Source of the DNA: Pseudooceanicola endophyticus
GTDB lineage: Bacteria > Pseudomonadota > Alphaproteobacteria > Rhodobacterales > Rhodobacteraceae
Reading direction: 5' to 3'
DNA length: 64,000 nucleotides
NCBI RefSeq assembly: GCF_018760365.1
Contig: NZ_JAHIAB010000005.1
Location: 62,001-126,000 of the forward strand
The translations under genes and the position numbers were made by a program. Positions 34,070 to 42,583 of this stretch are shown in pieces. Each line of letters begins with the position of its first letter. Positions within the stretch are counted from its first letter, which is position 1. The notes beneath the pieces were generated by a model. That model did no database searches and was not told the DNA's origin. It saw only the letters and a program-made list of their open reading frames with translations.

Positions 34070-36550
34070 ATGACCCAGACCCCCGTCATCCGCCTGAGCG
34101 GCATCCGCAAGACCTTCGGGCGCACCGTCGCGCTGAATGGTGTCGACCTGTCGATCCGGCCCGGCGAAGTCCATGCCGTCGTGGGCGAGAACGGCGCCGG
34201 CAAGTCCACCCTGATCAACGTCGCCGCCGGGGTGCTGCGCGCCAGCGCCGGCACGATCGAGGTCGACGGCACCCCGGTTCCGGATCCCGATCCGGTCACC
34301 ATGCGCCGGCTCGGCCTGTCGGTGGCCTACCAGCACCCCGCCCTGCCCGCGCATCTGACGGTGCTGGAATGCCTGGCGCTGGTGAACCCCGACTACGGGC
34401 GCCCCGGCGGCGCCGAGCGTGCCCGCGCGCTGATCGAGCGGGTCGCCGCCCCCGGCCTGCGCATGGCGCCCACCGCCCGCGTGGCCGATCTGTCCCTTGG
34501 CCAGAAGCACGTGGCCGAGATCGTCCGCGCCCTGGCCAGCAACCCCCGCGTTCTGGTGCTGGACGAACCGACCGAACCCTTCAAGGACGAGGACGTGCGC
34601 GCCCTCTTCGAGGTGATCCGCAGCCTGCGCGCCGAGGGGCTGGCCATCGTCTACATCTCGCACCGGCTGAACGAGGTGGCGCAGATTGCCGACACGCTCT
34701 CGGTGCTGCGCGACGGGCAGATGATCACCACACGCCCCGCCGCGGAGCTGAGCCATGACGAGGTTGTCGCGCTGATCGTCGGGCAGTCCCTGGGCCAGGT
34801 GTTCCCCTCGAAGACCCCCGCCGATGCGGACGCGGCGCCGCTGTTCGAGGTTTCCGGCCTGTCCGGTCCGGGCTTTCGCGATGTCTCCCTGCAGATCCGC
34901 CCGGGAGAGATCCTGGGCCTGGCCGGGGTCGAGGGGCAGGGCCAGCGCGAGGTGATGCGTGCGCTCGCGGGGCTGGAGCAGGCGCGTTCGGGCCGGATCG
35001 CCATTGCCGGGGTGCCGGTCGATTGCGCCAGCCGCGACAGTGCCCAGAAGGCCGGCATCGGCTTCGTGCCCGATGACCGCCACAGCGAGGGGCTGTTCCT
35101 GTCGCTCTCCGTGCAGGAGAACCTGGGCCTTGGCAACATGGACGCGCTGGCCCCCGGCGGGCTGGTCGCGGGGCCGGCAGAGGCCCGGCTGGCGGACCGC
35201 GCGATCCGCGACTTCTCGATCAAGACGCCGGGGCGGGGCACGCCGGTTTCCGCGCTCTCGGGGGGCAACCAGCAGAAGGTGCTGATCGCCCGGGAGGTCC
35301 TGGCCGCCCCCCGTGTCCTGCTGATCGACGAACCCACCAAGGGCGTCGACATCGGTTCGAAAAGCGAGGTCTACTTCCACCTGCGCCGCCTCGCGGCAGA
35401 AGGCATCGCCGTGCTGGTCGCCTCTTCCGACGGGGTGGAGCTGGAGGGGCTGTGCGACCGGGTGCTGGTGTTCAGCCGCGGTCAGATCAGCGCCGAGCTG
35501 TCGGGCGATCAGGTCAATGACGAGGCGATCACCGCCGCCAACCTGCAATCGACCTCCCGCCGGGAGGGGCGGGCCGAGGCGCGGCGCGGCCCCTCTCTGC
35601 GTGCGCGCATCGCCGGGCACGATCACTTCCCGGTGCTGGTGCTGACGGTGCTGGCCGCCGCGATTTCGGTCTGGGCCAGCAGCGCGAACGGCAATTTCCT
35701 GTCGGCCTACAACATCGGCATCTTCCTGTCGTTCCTGAGCGTTCTGGCCTTCATCTCCTTCGCGCAGCTGGCGGTGATGCTGGTCGGAGAGATCGACTTT
35801 TCCCTGGGTCCCATGGCCGGGCTGGTGGTGGTGGTCGCCTCCTTCTGGCTGCCGGATGGCAATGGCGCCGGGGCGCTCGGGCTGGGAGCGGTCGGGATCC
35901 TGGCGCTGACCACGCTGATCGGCGCGGTGCAGGGGCTGCTGATCATCTGGCTCAGGCTGCCGTCCATCGTGGTGACCCTGGCCTCCTTCTTCGGGCTTCA
36001 GGGGGTGTCGCTGCTGCTGCGCCCGCTTCCGGACGGGGCCATCGCCTTCGATCTCAGCACCTTCTTCACCTCGAAGCTGGTTCTGCTGCCGGTGGCGGCG
36101 GCGCTGGCGCTGCTGGCCTGCCTGGGCTTCGAATGGATGACCTTCCGCAGCCGCACCGGGCGGGCGCTGCGCGCGATCGGCTCGGACGGGGCCTCGGCCT
36201 TCCGGCTGGGGCTGCGCCGCACGGTGACGGTGCCGGCGGTCTTCGCGCTGGCCGGGCTGCTGACCGGCATCGGCGGGCTGATCCTGGCCGGGGAAGTGGG
36301 CTTTGGCTCTCCGACCACGGGGATCAACTACAGCCTGATGTCGATCACCGCCGTGGTGCTGGGGGGCGCGATCATCAGCGGCGGGCGGGGCAGTTTCCTT
36401 GCGACGCTGTTCGGCGCGATCCTGGTGCAGGTCAATGCCTCGGCCACCTCCTTCCTGCAGCTGGGGACCGAATGGCAATACCTGCTGGTCGGGCTTTCGA
36501 CGCTGCTGGGCGCGGGCTTCTACGCCCTGGCCCGGCGCCGCCCGGCCTGA
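34070..36550 (+). CDS. Fused ABC ATPase-permease (RbsA-RbsC type fusion)
   Basis: An 826-aa protein. Residues 1-250 are NBD1 with Walker A GENGAGKST at about 43-51, LSLGQ and LVLDEPTEPF. Residues 260-495 are NBD2 with a degenerate Walker A (GVEGQGQRE), SALSGGNQQKV and LLIDEPTKGVD, as usual for RbsA proteins. A basic linker (SRREGRAEARRGPSLRAR) leads to an RbsC-like membrane domain (about 520-826) with LMLVGEIDFSLGPMAG-like and GFGSPTTGINYSLMSITAVV segments. RbsA (about 500) plus RbsC (about 310) accounts for the length. Fusion of both subunits in one chain is uncommon. Confidence 0.92.
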   Translation: MTQTPVIRLSGIRKTFGRTVALNGVDLSIRPGEVHAVVGENGAGKSTLINVAAGVLRASAGTIEVDGTPVPDPDPVTMRRLGLSVAYQHPALPAHLTVLECLALVNPDYGRPGGAERARALIERVAAPGLRMAPTARVADLSLGQKHVAEIVRALASNPRVLVLDEPTEPFKDEDVRALFEVIRSLRAEGLAIVYISHRLNEVAQIADTLSVLRDGQMITTRPAAELSHDEVVALIVGQSLGQVFPSKTPADADAAPLFEVSGLSGPGFRDVSLQIRPGEILGLAGVEGQGQREVMRALAGLEQARSGRIAIAGVPVDCASRDSAQKAGIGFVPDDRHSEGLFLSLSVQENLGLGNMDALAPGGLVAGPAEARLADRAIRDFSIKTPGRGTPVSALSGGNQQKVLIAREVLAAPRVLLIDEPTKGVDIGSKSEVYFHLRRLAAEGIAVLVASSDGVELEGLCDRVLVFSRGQISAELSGDQVNDEAITAANLQSTSRREGRAEARRGPSLRARIAGHDHFPVLVLTVLAAAISVWASSANGNFLSAYNIGIFLSFLSVLAFISFAQLAVMLVGEIDFSLGPMAGLVVVVASFWLPDGNGAGALGLGAVGILALTTLIGAVQGLLIIWLRLPSIVVTLASFFGLQGVSLLLRPLPDGAIAFDLSTFFTSKLVLLPVAAALALLACLGFEWMTFRSRTGRALRAIGSDGASAFRLGLRRTVTVPAVFALAGLLTGIGGLILAGEVGFGSPTTGINYSLMSITAVVLGGAIISGGRGSFLATLFGAILVQVNASATSFLQLGTEWQYLLVGLSTLLGAGFYALARRRPA

Positions 36551-36651
36551 GGCAATCGCCGGGCCAGGGCCCCGGGCACCGTCGCCCGGGGCTTGAAACG
36601 GGTGATTTTTCTCGTATACCGGGGGATCTTTTCACCTCCGGATGCTCCGTC

Positions 36652-37116
36652 ATGCTGCAGACCTTCTTCCCCTACCAGCTTGCGGTCACCGCCGAGGCGT
36701 TCTCGCGCCACCTGGTCGAGGTGTATCAGCATGACTACGGCTTCAGCCGCGAGGAATGGCGGTTCCTGTTCCTGCTGGCCGGGGAAGAGAGCCTGTCTTC
36801 GCTGGACCTGGCGCGGCGGTCGTCGATGGACCGGGTGCAGGTCAGCCGCGCTGCCAGCCGGCTGGAGCAGAAGGGGCTGATCCGCCGGACCGTCTCGCTT
36901 CAGGACCGGCGGTTGCGGATCTACAGTTGCACCCCGAAGGGGCGTGCGCTGTTCGAAGAGGCCTATCCCCGGGTCGCGGCCCGGGCCGAGGCGATCCTGG
37001 GGCGGCTGTCGCCGGAGGAACGCGCGGCGCTGGAACTGGGTCTGAATGCCCTGCTGAACGCCGCCCGGGCCGATGCGGTCGCCGCGACGGATGCGGATCG
37101 CGATGCAGCCGAATAG
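36652..37116 (+). CDS. MarR family regulator
   Basis: A 154-aa winged-helix regulator, HTH about 45-75 (SSLDLARRSSMDRVQVSRAA) and wing SLQDRRLRIYSCTPKG. ATG 36652 is used; its Shine-Dalgarno is weak. The AT-rich stretch just upstream has GGTGA N26 TCACC arms and a CGTATACC sequence, so it may autoregulate. Placed 101 bp after the transporter fusion, it likely controls the divergent importer/enzyme units. Its stop codon directly abuts the stop of the convergent gluconokinase gene. Confidence 0.87.
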   Translation: MLQTFFPYQLAVTAEAFSRHLVEVYQHDYGFSREEWRFLFLLAGEESLSSLDLARRSSMDRVQVSRAASRLEQKGLIRRTVSLQDRRLRIYSCTPKGRALFEEAYPRVAARAEAILGRLSPEERAALELGLNALLNAARADAVAATDADRDAAE

Positions 37117-37617
37117 CTAGCCCAGCCGCGCCAGCGCCGCCGCCCGCAGCGCCTCCGGCGCCATGGTGGCATCCAGGGTGCCGCCGGCCTCCTGCGGCCC
37201 CAGCGGTTCCAGCGCGGCGAACTGGCTGTCGGCCAGCACCGGGTTCATGAAATGCCCTTCGCGCAGGGCCAGCCTGCGGCGCACCTCTGCGATCCCGATC
37301 GCCAGGTGCAGGAAGAACACCGGCCCGTCCGCCCGCAGCCGGTCGCGGTAGCGCCGTTTCAGCGCCGAACAGGCCACCACCACTCCGCCCCGGTCCTGGT
37401 CAAGCTGTCGCATCTTGGTGGCGACGGCATCCAGCCAGGGCGCGCGCATGGCATCGTCCAGCGGCACGCCACGGCTCATTGCGGCAATGTTTTCGGGGGG
37501 ATGCAGGCGGTCGGCCTCAAGGAAGGGCAGCCCCAGCCGCCCGGCCAGCGCCTGTGCCAGGCTGGTCTTGCCGCAGGCGGTCACGCCCATCACGACGATC
37601 CGGCGGGGGGCGGTCAT
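37117..37617 (-). CDS. gntK: Gluconokinase
   Basis: A 166-aa P-loop kinase that phosphorylates D-gluconate to 6-phosphogluconate for the Entner-Doudoroff or pentose phosphate pathway. P-loop GVTACGKTS at about 11-19 (Gln/Ser-type variants are common), substrate region EADRLHPPENIAAMSRGVPL, VVVACSALKRRYRD, and REGHFMNPVLADSQFAALEP, all hallmarks of the GntK family. Start 37617 has AGGAGAG upstream; the ATG at 37650 does not. No gluconate transporter is adjacent. Confidence 0.88.
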   Translation of the reverse strand: MTAPRRIVVMGVTACGKTSLAQALAGRLGLPFLEADRLHPPENIAAMSRGVPLDDAMRAPWLDAVATKMRQLDQDRGGVVVACSALKRRYRDRLRADGPVFFLHLAIGIAEVRRRLALREGHFMNPVLADSQFAALEPLGPQEAGGTLDATMAPEALRAAALARLG

Positions 37618-37674
37618 GGCGCTCTCCTGTTTGCCGGCCCGGGCTAGCATGTCCGGGCCGGGGGCGCCAAGGGA

Positions 37675-38229
37675 TCACAGCTCGGCGGTGCTCTTGCCGC
37701 CGATGCGCGGCAGCGGGCGACTGCCATCGGTCACCGCCACCGCGATCAGGATCTCGTTGCCGCGGGGGGCATCGGGGATATGCGCTTCGATGGCATCGAA
37801 ATGGCTGCGCACATAGGCGTCGTCCTTGTGGCCCAGCGGGATGTCGATGGCCGTGCCCGCCCGCCCGCGCTTCTTGGCCGAGGGGATCAGCGCCGGGCCG
37901 CCGCCCAGCACCGCGCGGAACGGCGCGCCCAGCTTCGGGTGCAGCAGCGCGCCGGCATGTTCCAGCTCTCCGTCGGTGCCCACGATCGCGGCCTTGCCAA
38001 AGCTTTCCGCCCGCGCATCGGGACCAAGCGCCGCCAGCGCGCGACGCGGCAGCAGATCACCCAGCTCCTCGCCCATGGCGATCAGCTCCGAGAGGTCCCC
38101 GGCGTAGCGCCCCGCGAAGGGGTTCTCGATCACCGCCATGGCGACGGCGCGGCGCAGCGGCGCGTTCAGCACCACGTCCTGCTCCGAGAGGGTGTCCTCG
38201 ACGAAGGTGACCAGGGTCCGGATCTTCAC
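37675..38229 (-). CDS. DUF1185 / amino acid synthesis family protein, copy 2
   Basis: A 184-aa protein of the Pfam AA_synth (DUF1185) family. Landmarks: MAVIENPFAGRYAGDLSELI, GKAAIVGTDGELEHAGALLH, and DAYVRSHFDAIEAHIPDAPR. It starts at GTG 38229, overlapping the stop of its paralogue by 4 bp (GTGA), so the two are translated together and may form a heteromer. The family name is historical; no reaction is established. The divergent Lrp/aldehyde dehydrogenase/aminotransferase genes suggest a role in amine or amino-acid metabolism. Confidence 0.82.
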   Translation of the reverse strand: MKIRTLVTFVEDTLSEQDVVLNAPLRRAVAMAVIENPFAGRYAGDLSELIAMGEELGDLLPRRALAALGPDARAESFGKAAIVGTDGELEHAGALLHPKLGAPFRAVLGGGPALIPSAKKRGRAGTAIDIPLGHKDDAYVRSHFDAIEAHIPDAPRGNEILIAVAVTDGSRPLPRIGGKSTAEL

Positions 38230-38807
38230 CGCAGCCCGTCCTTCTTGCTGATCTCGGCGGCCTTCAGACCACCGACGCGGGCATGGACCCGGGGGCCGGT
38301 GGTCATCGCCAGCGCCACCACGATCTCATCGGGTTTCGGGGCGTCGGAAATCCCGGCGGTCACGGTGTCGAAATGGCTGCGCACGTAGGAGGCGTTGACA
38401 TGGGTGATCGGCAGGTCGATCTCGGTCCCCGCAGGGGCGACCTTCTTGGTCGAGGGCACGATGGCCAGCGCCTCGCCCAGGGCGCCGCGCATCGCGTAGC
38501 CGCCCGGCACATGCCAGAGCGCGCCATGCTCCAGCTCGCCCTCAACGCCGACGATGGCGCCCTTGCCATAGCCCTCGATGCGCGCCGGATCGCCGCCAAG
38601 CGCGGCCACCAGACGATCCGCCAGCTCAGCGCCCAGCGGTTCCAGCGCCTTCATCATCGGGGTGATGTCGGCCTCGTAATGCCCGGCATAGGGGTTGGCG
38701 ATCACCGCCATGATCACCCCCTTCTTCTGCGGCACCTCGGCCACCGGGCCGCCTTCGTGCAGGATCTCGTCCACCCGGCACATGATCTTGCGCACCTTGA
38801 TTTCCAT
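38226..38807 (-). CDS. DUF1185 / amino acid synthesis family protein, copy 1
   Basis: A 193-aa paralogue of the next gene: VIMAVIANPYAGHYEADITP, GKGAIVGVEGELEHGALWH and ASYVRSHFDTVTAGISDAPK are the same three conserved blocks. ATG 38807 has AGGAGAG 5 bp upstream. The KKVAPAGTEIDLP stretch replaces KKRGRAGTAIDIP of the partner. The pair is divergent from an Lrp/AsnC regulator 216 bp away, which may control it. Biochemical role unknown. Confidence 0.83.
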   Translation of the reverse strand: MEIKVRKIMCRVDEILHEGGPVAEVPQKKGVIMAVIANPYAGHYEADITPMMKALEPLGAELADRLVAALGGDPARIEGYGKGAIVGVEGELEHGALWHVPGGYAMRGALGEALAIVPSTKKVAPAGTEIDLPITHVNASYVRSHFDTVTAGISDAPKPDEIVVALAMTTGPRVHARVGGLKAAEISKKDGLR

Positions 38808-39023
38808 CGCTCTCTCCTTGCCGCCGCCTGCCGGCGTTTTTGTTTGAGTACATCTGAATATCGCCCCGGGCCAAGCCTCTTGGCGCCGGGCCCCGCCGTT
38901 TCGCGCGGAATTTCCGCCCCGCTCCGCGTCCCGGCCCGTTCGGCAGGCGCCGGGTCTACTCTCGGGGCGGGAACTGTGGCAGGAAGGGCGGGCCCCTGCC
39001 CCGGCCAAGGAACCCCGCCTCCC

Positions 39024-39500
39024 ATGCACCCCCTCGATGCGCGAGATCTTGCCATCCTCAAGGCCGTTTCCGCCAATGGCCGCCTGACCAAGACCGAACT
39101 TGCCGCGCAGGTGGGCCTGTCGGCGACACCCTGCTGGACCCGGCTGAAGCGGCTGGAGAGCGCGGGCATCATCGAAAGCTACGGCGCCCGGATCAGCCTG
39201 CGCAAGATCGCCCCGCATGTCACCGTCTTCGTCTCGGTCGAGCTGGCCGAGCACAACGCCGCCAGCTTCCGCATCTTCGAGGAGGCCATGACCCGCTTCG
39301 ACGAGATCACCGCCTGCTGGGCGCTTGGCGGCGGCTTCGACTACCTGCTGCAGGTCGTCACCCGCGACATCGAAAGCTACCAGATCCTGATCGACGAGAT
39401 GCTGGAGGCGCGGATCGGGCTGGCGCGCTACTTTACCTACGTGGTGACCAAGCCGGTGAAGGGACCGGCATTGCCGCCGCTGGACCTGCTGATGCGCTGA
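39024..39500 (+). CDS. Lrp/AsnC family regulator
   Basis: A 158-aa feast/famine regulator. N-terminal HTH 1-55 (DARDLAILKAVSANGRLTKT, then LSATPCWTRLKRLESAGII) and a C-terminal RAM/ligand domain from about 65, with CWALGGGFDYLLQVVTRDIE. Such proteins respond to amino acids and often regulate the adjacent catabolic genes. It lies between the divergent DUF1185 pair and the downstream aldehyde dehydrogenase/aminotransferase genes, so it may control both. Confidence 0.9.
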   Translation: MHPLDARDLAILKAVSANGRLTKTELAAQVGLSATPCWTRLKRLESAGIIESYGARISLRKIAPHVTVFVSVELAEHNAASFRIFEEAMTRFDEITACWALGGGFDYLLQVVTRDIESYQILIDEMLEARIGLARYFTYVVTKPVKGPALPPLDLLMR

Positions 39501-39623
39501 CAGTCCGCCCGGACTGTTCCGCCCCCCTCGGGCAGACCGGACCGGCTGTTCCGGCGCCTTCTTCGGACCAACCCTGCTGTGCAGAGATGCCAGCATGGGA
39601 CCAACCGAGAGGGAGCCTGCGCC

Positions 39624-41096
39624 ATGCAACTGACCGACATCCGATCCCGCATCTGCTCTGACGCCGCGCTGTTTCGCGATGCGTCCCATATCGACGGCCA
39701 ATGGGTCAGCGGCAAGGGCGACCGCCGGATCGCCGTGACGAACCCGGCCGACGGCACGCTGCTGGCGCGTGTCGCCGCGCTGTCGGCCAGCCAGGCGCGC
39801 GGGGCCGTGGATGCCGCCCAGGCTGCCTTCGCGGGCTGGTCCGGCCTGCTGCCCCAGGAGCGCGCGCAGGTCCTGCGCCGCTGGTACGCGCTGATGATCG
39901 CCCACCGGGAAGACCTGGCCCGGCTGATGGTCCTGGAACAGGGCAAGCCGCTGTCGGAGGCGCGCGGAGAGATCGACTATGCCGCCGCCTTCCTGGAATT
40001 CTACGCCGAGGAGGCCCGCCGCCCGAATATCGAGGGGGTGACCAGCCATCTGCCCGACGCCGAAGTCGAGCTGTGGCGCGAACCCGTGGGGGTTGCGGCG
40101 CTGGTGACGCCCTGGAACTTCCCCTCGGCCATGCTGACGCGCAAGGCCGGGGCGGCGCTGGCGGCGGGCTGCACGGTGGTCGCGCATCCCTCGGCGGAAA
40201 CCCCGCTGTCGGCGCTGGCGCTGGCGGAACTGGCGCAGCGGGCGGGCCTGCCGCCGGGGGTCTTCAACGTCGTGACCGGCGAGGCGCCGGAGATCGTCGG
40301 CGCCTGGACCGTCGATGCCCGGGTGCGCGCCCTGTCCTTCACCGGCTCCACGCAGGTGGGCAAGCTGCTGTACCGCCAGAGCGCCGACACGGTGAAGCGG
40401 CTGGTGCTGGAGCTGGGCGGCCATGCCCCCTTCCTGGTCTTCGCCGATGCCGACCTGGACCGCGCGGTTGCCGAGGCGGTGAAGGCCAAGTTCGCCACCA
40501 CCGGCCAGGATTGCCTGGGCGCCAACCGCTTCCTGATCGAACGCCCGCTCTACGAGGCCTTTTGCGCCAGGTTCACCGCCGCGGTCGAAAAGCTGACCCT
40601 GGGCCCGGGGATGGAGGACCGCGACCTTGGCCCGCTGATGAACGAGGCCGCCGTGGCCAAGCAGGAGGAGCACGTTGCCGATGCGCTGGCCCGGGGCGCG
40701 ACGCTTTTGGCCGGCGGCAGCCGCGATCCGCAAGGGCCGCTGTTCTACCGCCCCACGGTGCTGGCCGGGGTGCCGCAGGAGGCCCGGATCATGTCCGAGG
40801 AAACCTTCGGCCCGGTCGCGGCCCTGGCCCCCTTCGACACCGAGGACGAGGCGATCAGCCGCGCCAATGCCACCGAATACGGGCTGATCGCCTATCTGCA
40901 CACCGCCGATCCCCGCCGGATCTACCGCGCCTCGCGCGCGCTCGGCTTCGGCATGGTGGCGGTCAACCGCACCAAGGTCACCGGCGCACCGATCCCCTTC
41001 GGGGGGATGAAGCAATCGGGTCTGGGCCGCGAGGGTGCCCGGCTCGGAATGGAGGCCTTCACCGAGGTCAAGTATCTCTGCCGCGACTGGTCCTGA
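39624..41096 (+). CDS. NAD(P)-dependent aldehyde dehydrogenase, succinate-semialdehyde dehydrogenase-like
   Basis: A 490-aa ALDH. The start MQLTDIRSRI at 39624 has GAGGGAG upstream. Landmarks: VTPWNFPSAMLTRKAGAALA (cofactor site), FTGSTQVGKLL, catalytic Glu in LVLELGGHAPF, catalytic Cys in TTGQDCLGANRF, and EETFGPVAALAPF. The closest style is GabD. With the class III aminotransferase 42 bp downstream it forms a two-step route from an omega-amino acid or diamine to a dicarboxylate, e.g. GABA to succinate; the exact chain length is not known. Confidence 0.9.
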   Translation: MQLTDIRSRICSDAALFRDASHIDGQWVSGKGDRRIAVTNPADGTLLARVAALSASQARGAVDAAQAAFAGWSGLLPQERAQVLRRWYALMIAHREDLARLMVLEQGKPLSEARGEIDYAAAFLEFYAEEARRPNIEGVTSHLPDAEVELWREPVGVAALVTPWNFPSAMLTRKAGAALAAGCTVVAHPSAETPLSALALAELAQRAGLPPGVFNVVTGEAPEIVGAWTVDARVRALSFTGSTQVGKLLYRQSADTVKRLVLELGGHAPFLVFADADLDRAVAEAVKAKFATTGQDCLGANRFLIERPLYEAFCARFTAAVEKLTLGPGMEDRDLGPLMNEAAVAKQEEHVADALARGATLLAGGSRDPQGPLFYRPTVLAGVPQEARIMSEETFGPVAALAPFDTEDEAISRANATEYGLIAYLHTADPRRIYRASRALGFGMVAVNRTKVTGAPIPFGGMKQSGLGREGARLGMEAFTEVKYLCRDWS

Positions 41097-41138
41097 GGAC
41101 CCTGCCGCCGCGGCCAAAGCATAACGAAAGGACGGATC

Positions 41139-42509
41139 ATGCTGAAGAACACCAATCTGGAAGAGTGGGACCGCGCGAACTTCTTCCACCCCTCGACCCA
41201 TCTTGCGGAATTCGCGCGCGGCAACCTGCCCCAGCGGGTCGTGACCGGCGGCAAGGGAGTCCATATCGAGGACAGCGCCGGCAACCGTCTGCTGGATGCT
41301 TTCGCCGGTCTCTACTGCGTAAACGTCGGCTACGGTCGCCCCGAGATCGCCGAGGCCATCGCCGAGCAGGCGAAGGAGCTGGCCTATTACCACGCCTATG
41401 TGGGCCATGGCACCGAGGCCTCGATCACGCTGGCGAAGATGGTGCTGGACCGCGCGCCGAAGGGCATGAGCAAGGTCTACTTCGGCCTTTCCGGGTCCGA
41501 TGCGAACGAGACCAACGTCAAGCTGATCTGGTACTACAACAACATCCTCGGCCGTCCCGAGAAGAAGAAGATCATCTCGCGCTGGCGCGGCTACCACGGG
41601 TCCGGGCTGATGACCGGCTCGCTCACGGGGCTGGCGGCCTTCCAGCAGAAATTCGACCTGCCGCTGGACCGGGTGATCCACACCGAGGCACCCTATTACT
41701 ACCGCCGTCCCGACCTGAACATGTCCGAAGCCGATTTCGTCGCCCATTGCGTGTCCGAACTTGAGGCGCTGATCGCGCGTGAGGGGGCCGATACCATCGC
41801 CGCCTTCATCGGCGAACCCGCCCTTGGCACCGGCGGCCTGGTGCCCCCGCCCGAGGGCTACTGGCCCGCGATCCAGGCGGTGCTCGACAAGCACGACATC
41901 CTGCTGGTCGCGGATGAGGTGGTGACGGGCTTCGGGCGGCTCGGCTCCATGTTCGGCTCCGATCACTACGGGATGCGGCCCGACCTGATCACCATCGCCA
42001 AGGGGCTGACCTCGGCCTATGCGCCGCTGTCGGGCTCCATCGTGGGGGACAGGATGTGGAAGGTGCTGGAAGAGGGCACCGACCGGTTCGGCCCGATCGG
42101 CCATGGCTGGACCTATTCGGCGCATCCGATCGGGGCCGCCGCCGGGGTGGCCAACCTGAAGCTGGTGGACAGCCTGAAGCTGGTCGACAATGCGCGCGAC
42201 ACCGGCGCCTACCTGAAGGCAGCGCTCAAGGATGCGCTTGGCGATCACCCGATGGTCGGGGACATCCGCGGCGAGGGGCTGCTTTGCGCGGTGGAATTCG
42301 TCGAGGATCGCGACAGCCGCACCTTCTTTGCTCCCGCCAAGGGCGTCGGGGCTGCGATCAACACGGCGCTGCTGGCGCGCGGCGTGATCAGCCGGGCCAT
42401 GCCGCAGGGCGACATCCTGGGCTTTGCCCCGCCGCTTTGCCTGAGCGAGGCCGAGGCGGACGAGATCGTCGGCAAGCTGAAGGGCGCGGTGAGCGAGGTT
42501 CTGGGCTGA
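41139..42509 (+). CDS. Class III aminotransferase (omega-amino acid/polyamine:pyruvate type)
   Basis: A 456-aa PLP enzyme of the SpuC/omega-transaminase group. N-terminal FFHPSTHLAEFARGNLPQRV, GLSGSDANETNVKLIWYYNN (phosphate site), RWRGYHGSGLMTGSLTG, LLVADEVVTGFGRLG with the PLP-binding Asp, and DLITIAKGLTSAYAPLSG with the Schiff-base Lys. It transfers the amino group of putrescine, GABA or a similar amine to pyruvate, making the aldehyde for the ALDH upstream. An AAGGA box precedes the ATG. A strong bidirectional terminator follows. Confidence 0.91.
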   Translation: MLKNTNLEEWDRANFFHPSTHLAEFARGNLPQRVVTGGKGVHIEDSAGNRLLDAFAGLYCVNVGYGRPEIAEAIAEQAKELAYYHAYVGHGTEASITLAKMVLDRAPKGMSKVYFGLSGSDANETNVKLIWYYNNILGRPEKKKIISRWRGYHGSGLMTGSLTGLAAFQQKFDLPLDRVIHTEAPYYYRRPDLNMSEADFVAHCVSELEALIAREGADTIAAFIGEPALGTGGLVPPPEGYWPAIQAVLDKHDILLVADEVVTGFGRLGSMFGSDHYGMRPDLITIAKGLTSAYAPLSGSIVGDRMWKVLEEGTDRFGPIGHGWTYSAHPIGAAAGVANLKLVDSLKLVDNARDTGAYLKAALKDALGDHPMVGDIRGEGLLCAVEFVEDRDSRTFFAPAKGVGAAINTALLARGVISRAMPQGDILGFAPPLCLSEAEADEIVGKLKGAVSEVLG

Positions 42510-42529
42510 GACAACGCACCCGGAACGAA

Positions 42530-42562
42530 AAAGCCCCGGACGGTGCGACCGTCCGGGGCTTT
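42530..42562. terminator. Bidirectional intrinsic terminator
   Basis: Perfect 13-base stem AGCCCCGGACGGT / ACCGTCCGGGGCT with a 3-nt loop, flanked by A's on the left and TTT on the right. It ends the aminotransferase operon (plus) and the RND efflux operon (minus). Confidence 0.92.
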
Positions 42563-42583
42563 CTGCATCTTGCGGGCCGCCGC

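Noticed and set aside
32699-36478. 1259-codon minus-strand frame antisense to the transporter genes
   Set aside because: Low-complexity Gln/Arg/Gly/His-rich translation, antisense to intact ABC motifs.
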